A stretch of DNA of 64,000 bases, from positions 186,001 to 250,000 of the forward strand of contig NZ_BAABRS010000001.1 in NCBI RefSeq assembly GCF_039545095.1. The letters are read 5' to 3'. Below are positions 55,025 to 63,056 of this stretch, in pieces. Numbering within the stretch: position 1 is the first letter of the stretch; each line of letters starts with the position of its first letter. Under the pieces are notes generated by a model, which saw nothing but the letters and a program-made list of their open reading frames with translations, searched no databases and had not been told where the DNA came from. A program made the position numbers and the translations under genes. The DNA is from Fodinibius salicampi (GTDB lineage Bacteria > Bacteroidota > Rhodothermia > Balneolales > Balneolaceae).

Positions 55025-56434
55025 TTATTTTTCTGGAAAGGTAAAGTATTCTTTCGCATTATTATAACTAACATCTGAAACTATTTTACCAAGCCAGTCC
55101 AAGTCATTGGGCAGAAGCCCCTTTTCTACATCATTGCCGATAAGATTACATAAAATTCGCCGGAAATATTCATGTCTGGGATAAGATAAAAAGCTTCTGG
55201 AATCGGTTAGCATACCGATGAAGCAGCTAAGTAAGCTCATGTTGGATAACGTATTTAGCTGTTTTTCCATCCCATCCTTTTGATCCAGAAACCACCAGGC
55301 TGAACCGAACTGCATTTTTCCCCGGGTGGAACCATCATTATAATTACCGATCATCGTAGCCATCACTTCGTTATCCCGCGGATTCAGGTTGTAGAGAATT
55401 GTTTTAGCCAGCTGATTGGTAGAGTCGAGTTCATTTAAGATACGCGCCAGATTACGACTTTGAGGGAAATCGCCGATAGAATCAAAACCGGTATCCGGAC
55501 CTAGTTTGCGACGCATCCGTTCATTAGTATCGCGCAGTGCACCCAAATGATACTGCTGTACCCAGTCTCTTTGTTCATACATTTTGCCGAGTTCAAGCAG
55601 CAGATAATAGGTGAGTCCTTTTTTCTGGCTATCAGAAATTCTAGTGCGGTTTCGGATTTGCTTAAACCCTTCTTCAAGTTCTTGCAGGGAGAGGTCGGCA
55701 TAGGGTATATTCTCAAGTCCGTGATCGGCTAGGCGGCATCCCTGGCTGTGGAAATAATCAATTCTGTTTTCCAGTGCACTAAGAAGGTCGGTCAGACTTT
55801 CAATATTCGTATTGGAAACTTCGCTCAGCTGGTCAAGATAATCATTGTATTCTTCTACATTGCTAAAGGAATAAGCTTCATCCGGACGAAAAGCGGGTAG
55901 GACCGTAGTATCAAAGGATTGTTGTCTCATCTCTTTGTGTTGATTCAGCGAGTCCACCGGATCATCGGTCGTACAAATAATTTCTACATTATTTTTTTTG
56001 ATAAGGCTTTGCGTACTGAATGAGGGTTTTTGTAGCATTTCAGTACATGAGTCATAGATTTCTTCGGCAGTATCATCATTGAGAAGCTTATCAATTCCAA
56101 AGTACCTTTTTAGCTCCATGTGGGTCCAGTGATACAATGGATTTCGCATAGTATAGGGTACCGTATGAGCCCATTTGAGAAACTTTTCCTTATCTGGGGC
56201 ATCACCGGTGATATATTTTTCATCAATTCCCAGGGTTCTCATGGCCCGCCATTTATAATGATCTCCATCGAGCCAGATACCGGTTAAGTTATTAAAATTT
56301 TTATCGCTGGCAATGTCGTTAGGAGGAAGATGGCAATGGTAATCTATAATTGGCTGTGGAGCGGCATGATCATGGTATAACTTCTTTGCAGTCTCCGTTT
56401 CCAGTAAAAAATTTTTTGTAAAAAAAGTTTTCAT
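55025..56434 (-). CDS. uxaC: Glucuronate isomerase UxaC
   Basis: A 469-residue UxaC of the amidohydrolase-like fold, at normal length. Motifs include PIIDYHCHLPPNDIA with metal-binding His, GIWLDGDHYKWRAMR, TDDPVDSL, LPAFRPDEA, HLGALRDTNERM, FGSAWWFLDQKDGM and LTDSRSFLSYPRHEYFRRIL. It converts D-glucuronate to D-fructuronate (and galacturonate to tagaturonate). It is the first structural gene after the LacI regulator, 64 bp downstream, and a LacI-type operator lies in that gap. The operon continues into the two kdgK genes. Confidence 0.96.
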   Translation of the reverse strand: MKTFFTKNFLLETETAKKLYHDHAAPQPIIDYHCHLPPNDIASDKNFNNLTGIWLDGDHYKWRAMRTLGIDEKYITGDAPDKEKFLKWAHTVPYTMRNPLYHWTHMELKRYFGIDKLLNDDTAEEIYDSCTEMLQKPSFSTQSLIKKNNVEIICTTDDPVDSLNQHKEMRQQSFDTTVLPAFRPDEAYSFSNVEEYNDYLDQLSEVSNTNIESLTDLLSALENRIDYFHSQGCRLADHGLENIPYADLSLQELEEGFKQIRNRTRISDSQKKGLTYYLLLELGKMYEQRDWVQQYHLGALRDTNERMRRKLGPDTGFDSIGDFPQSRNLARILNELDSTNQLAKTILYNLNPRDNEVMATMIGNYNDGSTRGKMQFGSAWWFLDQKDGMEKQLNTLSNMSLLSCFIGMLTDSRSFLSYPRHEYFRRILCNLIGNDVEKGLLPNDLDWLGKIVSDVSYNNAKEYFTFPEK

Positions 56435-56461
56435 AATATGGTGTTTTTAAAAATCCTTAGA

Positions 56462-56475
56462 CGCAAACGATTGCA
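56462..56475. promoter_or_regulatory. LacI-type operator upstream of uxaC
   Basis: CGCAAACGATTGCA contains the palindromic half sites GCAA / TTGC around aCGa, the classic LacI/PurR operator form. It lies in the 64-bp gap between the LacI gene and uxaC, 28 bp before the uxaC start. A related sequence occurs before susC (57958-57973). Confidence 0.7.
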
Positions 56476-56498
56476 TAATAAAATAAATATGATGTTTA

Positions 56499-57566
56499 TT
56501 ACAAAGCTTGTTGCTCTGCTTTGACTTTTTCTTTACGCATCGAAGACGCTCTGATTATAAGTTCCGGTTTGAGTGTGGTATCAAAAGGAATATTTTTTGA
56601 ATCGGAGTTTATCTGTTGAAGAAAGACCTGGGCTACTAACTCTCCCATTTGGCGGGTATGTTGGTCTATTGACGTTAAAGGGGGATCTATAAAAGAAGTG
56701 GACAGGTCATTACTGAAACCTACAAGAGCGACTTCATCGGGAATTTTTATATTCTTTTCCTTTAAGACTTGTATGGCTCCCATGGCGGCAAAGTCACTTG
56801 ATGAAAAAATAGCATCAGGTATTTCATCCCCTTCAAAAAGTTTATGAGTAAGCCGGCGCCCGGTCTCCAGAACTTGTTCTGTTTCGTCAATAAGGTCTCC
56901 CTCCAGGATCCAGTCCTCATTGATCGGAAGGTGGTGTTCTTTTAAAGCATCTTTAAACCCCCTAAGACGCTCTTGATATATATTCAAATGACGTTTCCCC
57001 ATGAAATGGGCAATTTTTGTACATCCCTGCTCTATGAGATGATTAACCGCCATTACCCCACCTTGATAATCATCATTAACCACTGTATTTACTCCGAGTT
57101 CTTCATTTACACGATCAAATAAAATCAAGGGGACACCCCTTTTAATCGCCCGTTTAAAATGGGTATAGTCGGTTGTTTCGCGGGCTATAGAGGCAATAAT
57201 GCCATCTACCTGTACTCTCAATAAGGCATCTATATTTGATTCTTCTTTGGATGCTATATCATCTGATTGGGAGATAATTAAATTATAGCCCTCTTCCCTT
57301 AAAACTTGTTCAATACCTTTAATAACAGAGGCAAAAAACCTGCGATCTGAGGTAGGAATAATAACTCCTATAATATTGCTTTTCCCTTTTCTTAGTGCTG
57401 AAGCAATATTATTCGGTTGGTAATTGAGCTTATCCGCCATTTCAACGACTGCTTTTTTTGTAGCATCGCTAATCCGTGGATGATTTTTTAGTGCTCTTGA
57501 TACAGTTGATGCCGTGACATCCAATTTGTCGGCAATATCCCGAATCGTAATTTTTTTCTTTTTCAT
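56499..57566 (-). CDS. LacI-family transcriptional regulator of uronate use
   Basis: A 355-residue LacI/PurR-type regulator. The helix-turn-helix is KITIRDIADKLDVTASTVSR, followed by the hinge helix (NIASALRKGKSNIIGVIIPT). The effector domain is a periplasmic-binding-like fold with ILFDRVNEELGVNTVVNDDY and IPDEVALVGFSND, ending near TSIDQHTRQMGE. It is encoded immediately upstream of uxaC and is divergent from susC. With operator-like sites at 56462 and 57958, it is the likely local regulator of both units. The inducer may be a uronate or a pathway intermediate, which is inference. Confidence 0.93.
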   Translation of the reverse strand: MKKKKITIRDIADKLDVTASTVSRALKNHPRISDATKKAVVEMADKLNYQPNNIASALRKGKSNIIGVIIPTSDRRFFASVIKGIEQVLREEGYNLIISQSDDIASKEESNIDALLRVQVDGIIASIARETTDYTHFKRAIKRGVPLILFDRVNEELGVNTVVNDDYQGGVMAVNHLIEQGCTKIAHFMGKRHLNIYQERLRGFKDALKEHHLPINEDWILEGDLIDETEQVLETGRRLTHKLFEGDEIPDAIFSSSDFAAMGAIQVLKEKNIKIPDEVALVGFSNDLSTSFIDPPLTSIDQHTRQMGELVAQVFLQQINSDSKNIPFDTTLKPELIIRASSMRKEKVKAEQQAL

Positions 57567-58142
57567 ACTTTAATTATGCAAATGAAAGAAAATAAAATGA
57601 GCAGTATCTTATTTTCTTTAAAGCAATTTTAGTTAGTCTGTTGAGAAAAATTTCTATCAGCAGAGAATGTATTAAAAAATATTTTGCTGATATATACAAG
57701 TAGTAACTACTGATTGGAGGATAAAATGGATTTAACAACAATATTTAACTTTGTCACCATCAAACCCCAAATTTTTAAATTAGTTAACCATTGTTACGCT
57801 TTAATGCAAAACAATATCAGAATTACCTCTCCATTGTAAGAAAACTGACATGAAGTTATAATCCTTCACAAAAGAACCAAACCGCACTCCAGAATTAAAT
57901 GTAAAATTATGTAAATAATACTTGATAAAGTCTGGAGGTCTTTTACATTGACATTTGTGCAAACGTTTTCGCAGACATCGAAAATTATTCCGCGATCATC
58001 AAATTTTTTGTTGGTTTATTTAAAACTAGAAAAGGGTAACTAAATCAATATAAATATAAATGATATGCTAATAGGCTTCTTTATCTGTGCATTAGAAATG
58101 CGAACATTTCTTTTTAATCTTAAAATAATAAGGGACTGAAAT
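57567..58142. other. Divergent regulatory region between lacI and susC
   Basis: A 576-bp AT-rich gap with no gene seen on either strand. It must hold the lacI and susC promoters. The only clear element is the operator-like sequence at 57958-57973, which lies about 170 bp before the susC start. Confidence 0.6.
57958..57973. promoter_or_regulatory. LacI-type operator-like site upstream of susC
   Basis: TGCAAACGTTTTCGCA: palindromic core AAACGTTT with TGC...GCA flanks, one base longer on the right arm than a perfect site. It overlaps a TTGACA-like element (57948-57953) just upstream, so binding could block transcription of susC. It is similar in form to the uxaC-side site. Confidence 0.6.
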
Positions 58143-61136
58143 ATGGGGAAATTGAATACGATTAAGATTTTTATCTTTATAATTTGTGTTGCTCTGTTCG
58201 GAGGGATCTCTGTCAATGCTTTCGGACAAGGGGCTCAGGAGGTGAGTGGGACAGTCACCTCTGCCGCGGATGGAGAAACACTACCAGGAGTTAATATTTC
58301 GGTAAAAGGGACCTCGACTGGTACCTCTACCGATGCTAGTGGTGAGTATTCACTCACTGTTTCATCGGCAAATGATACGCTTATCTTCTCATTTGTCGGC
58401 TATCAAACCCAGCAAGTACCTATTAATGGTCGATCAACCATAAATATAGAAATGGTATCGCAGGCGATAGCCGGTGATGAAGTGGTTGTGGTCGGTTATG
58501 GACAACAGGAGGCACAGGATATTACTGGTTCTGTATCCTCAGTTTCTTCTGAACAGCTAAATGAAGTTCCGGTATCCGATCCTGCCTCTGCATTACAGGG
58601 TAGGGCCGCTGGAGTTATGGTTTCAAGTACTGGAAACGGCACGCCGGGAGAAGGCGTAGTAGTTCGAATTCGAGGACGTCGTTCACTTACCGCCGGCAAT
58701 GATCCTCTGTTTGTAGTTGATGGTATCCCATTTAGTGGGGGATTAAATGACATCAACACAGAGAATATTGAATCCATGGAAGTGTTAAAGGATGCTTCTG
58801 CAACGGCCATTTACGGGTCTCGTGGGGCTAACGGCGTCGTTTTGATTACCACCAAGCGCGGTGGTGATTTTGGAACACAGGTTTCCTACGATGGGTATTA
58901 CGGCATGTCTGTTCAACTCTCAAATCCAGATGTATTTAACGGGGAAGAGTTTGCAGAAATGAAGCGTGAAGCACATCGGAATGCAGGAAGCTACGGGGGA
59001 GATGACGAGAATATATTTACAGCACCAGAGCTGGAATCTATACAAAATGGTAACTCGTACGATTATGCTGATCTTGTTACCGATGATTTTGGTTATCAGC
59101 AAAGTCACAATATTACCATTCAGGGGGGGAATCAAAGCACGCAGTTTGCAATAAGCGGTAACTTCTTTAACGAGGTCGGCATCATTCCCGGTCAGAGCTT
59201 CGATCGCTATAATATGCGTATCAATTTGGACCACGATGTCAGTGATAGGCTTCACATTGGTACATCGACCTTGCTTGCACGAACGGAACGAGATGTAGGT
59301 ACCAATCCTTTTGGAACAGCATTGGCCTTGAACCCGCTTGGCGATCCATACAATGATGACGGAACCCTTGATTTTCGACCTACCAACGACGGCTTGATTG
59401 CCAATCCGTTAAATGATTTGGTTCCGGGAAAGATGCTTGATGACCGTAACAGAATGCGCATTTTCAGTAATATTTTTGCTGAATACGATATTTCTGACAA
59501 CCTTTCATATCGGTTGAACTTCGGTCCGGACCTTTCAACCTACCGGCGCGGGGTATTTCAAGGTACGCTCACCACTGCCCGTGCTGAAGGAACTCCATAT
59601 GCTGAGAAAGAGGAGCAGATAAATTTTGATTATACCATTGAAAATATCGTGAACTACCAGCAGGAATTTGGGGGAATTCATGCTATTGAAGCAACGGGAC
59701 TTTTTAGTTATCAGTCCAGCAATTGGGAACAGGATGTTATCGCGGTTTCCGGCCTCCCTTATGAGAGTCAAAAATACCACAACTTAGGTACTGCCAGTCA
59801 AACTGAGAACTACGGCAGTTACCTGTCAGAGTGGAGCATCATGTCTTACATGGGGCGGTTTAACTACCGGTTAAATGAGAAGTACCTGTTAACAGTAACC
59901 GGACGTGCCGACGGTTCATCCCGGCTGGCCGAGGGTAATAAATGGGGAGTATTCCCTTCCGCAGCCTTGGGTTGGAGGATTATTGAAGAATCGTTCATGG
60001 ACGGTCAGGACCTGTTTTCTGATTTGAAATTAAGAGTCAGTTATGGTGTTACCGGTAATACAGCTATTGATCCCTATCAGACCCGAAGCTTACTTTCTCA
60101 AACGGCTTACCAGTTTGGGGAAGCAGCCGGTTACGGGTATGCGCCAACACAGATTTCTAATCCGCGCCTGCAGTGGGAAACCAGTAAGCAGTATAACATT
60201 GGATTAGATTTTGGCTTGTGGAATTCGAGGGTAGTCGGTAGTATAGAGGCCTATCAGACGAATACGACGGATATGCTTCTTGAACGAAATCTGCCCATTA
60301 CTTCCGGGTTTGAATCAATACAGGAAAACATTGGCGAAACTAAAAACAGAGGTCTGGAAGTAACGTTGAATACCCAGAATATAGCTGGTAATAGCCGTGA
60401 CGATTTTAGCTGGAACAGCGATCTTACGTTTGCTACTAACTATGAAGAGATTGTAGCCCTTTACGGGGATAACGAGGATGATGTCGGAAACCAATGGTTT
60501 ATCGGCGAACCACTTACCGTCTGGTACGATTACGAAAAGGTCGGTATCTGGCAATCAGACGAAGCCGAGGAAGCTGCTTCCTATGGACAGGAACCCGGTG
60601 AAATCAAGGTTAAGGATCAAAATGAAGATGGTGCTATCAATGAGCAGGACCGGGTAATACAAGGCACCAACATGCCAGACTGGACTGCCGGTTTTAATAA
60701 CCATGTCAGCTATAAAGGACTTAACCTGTCCGTCTATTTGTATGCCAGTGTCGGTCAGACCATCTATAATTCGTTTAACGCTCCGAATATGATCGGTCGC
60801 TATAATACGGCTGATCGTGAATACTGGACACCAGATAACCCAACGAATAAACAACCCCGACCTGAAGCAGGTGTCGAGAGTCCTCTGTATGGCTCTTCAC
60901 GGGGATACCAAGATGGGTCTTTCTTGAAAATCCGTAATATCAGGCTGGGTTATAACTTTTCACCAAATCTGACTAATCAATTGGGAGTCCAGTCTCTGAG
61001 GATTTATGCTAATGCAGAAACCCCGCTGCTTTTCTCCAAAACAGGTAATATTGATCCCGAGCAGTATGATGGGAATATCGGGGGAGAAGTACCGACGACG
61101 CGTCTCTATACAGTTGGTGTCAACATTAATTTTTAA
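58143..61136 (+). CDS. SusC/RagA-type TonB-linked outer-membrane transporter
   Basis: A 997-residue SusC-family protein. It has a signal peptide (to about residue 29), a carboxypeptidase-regulatory-like domain (VSGTVTSAADGETLPGVNIS, about 34-110), a TonB-box-like VVVVGYGQQ near 118, the plug domain (about 125-235, with VVRIRGRRSLTAGNDPLFVV and DASATAIYGSRGANGV), and a long beta-barrel to a C-terminal Phe (TVGVNINF). It imports oligosaccharides across the outer membrane with its SusD partner 19 bp downstream. The adjacent CE15 esterase and hexuronate genes suggest uronate-containing oligosaccharides. Confidence 0.96.
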   Translation: MGKLNTIKIFIFIICVALFGGISVNAFGQGAQEVSGTVTSAADGETLPGVNISVKGTSTGTSTDASGEYSLTVSSANDTLIFSFVGYQTQQVPINGRSTINIEMVSQAIAGDEVVVVGYGQQEAQDITGSVSSVSSEQLNEVPVSDPASALQGRAAGVMVSSTGNGTPGEGVVVRIRGRRSLTAGNDPLFVVDGIPFSGGLNDINTENIESMEVLKDASATAIYGSRGANGVVLITTKRGGDFGTQVSYDGYYGMSVQLSNPDVFNGEEFAEMKREAHRNAGSYGGDDENIFTAPELESIQNGNSYDYADLVTDDFGYQQSHNITIQGGNQSTQFAISGNFFNEVGIIPGQSFDRYNMRINLDHDVSDRLHIGTSTLLARTERDVGTNPFGTALALNPLGDPYNDDGTLDFRPTNDGLIANPLNDLVPGKMLDDRNRMRIFSNIFAEYDISDNLSYRLNFGPDLSTYRRGVFQGTLTTARAEGTPYAEKEEQINFDYTIENIVNYQQEFGGIHAIEATGLFSYQSSNWEQDVIAVSGLPYESQKYHNLGTASQTENYGSYLSEWSIMSYMGRFNYRLNEKYLLTVTGRADGSSRLAEGNKWGVFPSAALGWRIIEESFMDGQDLFSDLKLRVSYGVTGNTAIDPYQTRSLLSQTAYQFGEAAGYGYAPTQISNPRLQWETSKQYNIGLDFGLWNSRVVGSIEAYQTNTTDMLLERNLPITSGFESIQENIGETKNRGLEVTLNTQNIAGNSRDDFSWNSDLTFATNYEEIVALYGDNEDDVGNQWFIGEPLTVWYDYEKVGIWQSDEAEEAASYGQEPGEIKVKDQNEDGAINEQDRVIQGTNMPDWTAGFNNHVSYKGLNLSVYLYASVGQTIYNSFNAPNMIGRYNTADREYWTPDNPTNKQPRPEAGVESPLYGSSRGYQDGSFLKIRNIRLGYNFSPNLTNQLGVQSLRIYANAETPLLFSKTGNIDPEQYDGNIGGEVPTTRLYTVGVNINF

Positions 61137-61155
61137 TGATTAAGGAATTAGCATA

Positions 61156-62859
61156 ATGAAGAAATTAATATTTTTATCAATCATATCTACGTTAGTAGTT
61201 CTCCTCTCGTCTTGTGGTGACGCCTTAAATGAGGAGTTAGTATCAGAAGTAAGTACCGATTCGCATTATACCACGCCCAGTGGTTTCGAAGATGCGGTAA
61301 ATGCCGCGTATGAACCATTGCGTAACTATTATGGCAATAATGTGGGTGCATACCTCGAAGAGTACGGGACCGATCTTATCCAGAATGCAGGCCATGGTGG
61401 ATTTCATCACTATAATCAGTTTACGGCCGCATTGAACTCGGAAGATGATATTATTACCTCTCATTGGAGCAATACATATCCTGCGATTAATACAACCAAT
61501 GCAGCCATTAACCGTGCTGGTGGAATAGAAGACATGGACGAAACCCTGAAACAAACCAGGCTGGGGGAAGTCCACGCACTTCGGGCGTATTATTACTTCA
61601 TGTTAGTTCAGCATTTTGGTGCTGTTCATCTTACCACGGATGAGACTATCGGTGTAGAGACTGAGGCCAGTCGTACCGAGCCGGCTCAGGTTTATGAGCA
61701 GATCGTAAGTGATCTGGAAACGGCGATCAGTAACCTGCCGTCCGATCCTTCAGATCAGCAATGGGGACGGATTACAGAGCCGACTGCAAAGATGATGCTA
61801 TCCCAGGTACTTTTGACCCGGGGTTATCAGGATTTCGCGGGGAGTGATGATTTTAGTCGTGCGGCAACGCTGGCGGAAAGTGTTATCAATGATTACAATT
61901 TCCAGCTGGTTGAGGATTACGAACAAATATTCGCCCACGATAATCAGCAGAATTCTGAAATTATCTGGTCCGTACAATACGGACAAGATCCACTGCTTAA
62001 TGGACCTGGGAATCACAGCCATGTGTATTACCGACCTTGGTATGAGGTGTACAGTGATGGGCTCGTAAGAAGCATGGAATATGGTCGTCCCTGGATTCGA
62101 TTCAAGATGACGCCATTTGCCCTGGAGAACTTCCGGCCGCTCGATCAGGATTCCCGGTATGACAAAAGCTTCCAGGATACCTGGAGGTATAATGACGCCG
62201 CGAGTCTGCCAACGGAACAATATCCCAACGTTTCTGTTGGCGACACCGCCATCTACATAGATCCTGATATGACTGCTCAAGAAGTAGAACAACAACAGGA
62301 TAATACACCGTATCACCTGCAATCCTGGGCAACTACTCACACAGCGGAGAACATAAATATGTTCCCCAACCTGAAAAAGCATGACGATCGTCAGCGTCCC
62401 TCTATAAATGAGTATGCTGGTACCAAAGACTACTTCGTATATCGTCTTGCTGAAGCTTACCTGTTTGCTGCAGAAGCCCATTTCAATATGGGGAATAATC
62501 AGCAGGCGGCCGACCACATTAATGTGGTTCGCAGACGTGCTGCCTGGCCGGGACAAGAGTCCAACATTGAGATATCCGCCGGGGATGTTACCCTAGACTT
62601 CATTCTCGACGAGCGAGGCCGTGAATTTTACGGTGAATCCAAGCGCTGGACGACGCTCAAACGCACTGGAAAATTGATTGAGCGAGCTTCAAAATATCCC
62701 GGTGAATTAGCAGGTGAACCTTCAAGGGATGTGTCTAATCTCCAAACTACCGCGAATGAACAATATGGAAATAAGGGGTATAAGTACTTGTTGAGGCCCA
62801 TTCCGGCTACTCAAATAACAAGAACGGAAGGGGGTTATCCGCAAAATCCCGGATATTAA
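61156..62859 (+). CDS. SusD/RagB-type outer-membrane lipoprotein
   Basis: A 567-residue SusD-family protein with a lipoprotein signal (STLVVLLSSCGD, Cys near 20). Family features are present: the early YEPLRNYYGN helix, LGEVHALRAYYYFMLVQHFG, the TPR-like helical frame, RLAEAYLFAAEAHFNMG, FILDERGREFYGESKRW, and the terminal YLLRPIPATQI ... NPGY. It binds glycan at the cell surface and caps the SusC barrel. It follows susC by 19 bp. A hairpin lies between it and the glucuronoyl esterase. Confidence 0.96.
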   Translation: MKKLIFLSIISTLVVLLSSCGDALNEELVSEVSTDSHYTTPSGFEDAVNAAYEPLRNYYGNNVGAYLEEYGTDLIQNAGHGGFHHYNQFTAALNSEDDIITSHWSNTYPAINTTNAAINRAGGIEDMDETLKQTRLGEVHALRAYYYFMLVQHFGAVHLTTDETIGVETEASRTEPAQVYEQIVSDLETAISNLPSDPSDQQWGRITEPTAKMMLSQVLLTRGYQDFAGSDDFSRAATLAESVINDYNFQLVEDYEQIFAHDNQQNSEIIWSVQYGQDPLLNGPGNHSHVYYRPWYEVYSDGLVRSMEYGRPWIRFKMTPFALENFRPLDQDSRYDKSFQDTWRYNDAASLPTEQYPNVSVGDTAIYIDPDMTAQEVEQQQDNTPYHLQSWATTHTAENINMFPNLKKHDDRQRPSINEYAGTKDYFVYRLAEAYLFAAEAHFNMGNNQQAADHINVVRRRAAWPGQESNIEISAGDVTLDFILDERGREFYGESKRWTTLKRTGKLIERASKYPGELAGEPSRDVSNLQTTANEQYGNKGYKYLLRPIPATQITRTEGGYPQNPGY

Positions 62860-62924
62860 ATAGTAATAAATACTCATGAGATAGTATCCCTTTTGAGTGA
62901 TAATGCCTGTAAAAGGCAATGAAG

Positions 62925-62980
62925 ACCTCAGCTCTTCTTCCGAAGTCCTAATAAGAACTTTCGGGGGAAGAGCTTGAGGT
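62925..62980 (+). terminator. Long imperfect hairpin between susD and the esterase
   Basis: Arms ACCTCAGCTCTTC...CCGAAGT and ACTTTCGGGGGAAGAGCTTGAGGT pair with a few mismatches around a loop of about 9 bases. There is no clear T-run after it, so it may be a weak terminator, an attenuator or an mRNA-stabilising stem that lowers downstream expression relative to susCD. Confidence 0.5.
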
Positions 62981-63056
62981 ATTTCAGGCCGATATGTAAA
63001 TCTCTGAATGATTAATAATTTTAACGAAGAAATTGATAAAAATAACCAACTGGTTC

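Noticed and set aside
61798-62556. Long open frame on the minus strand, 252 codons
   Set aside because: It lies wholly opposite susD, whose family motifs are clear; the translation has no recognisable pattern.
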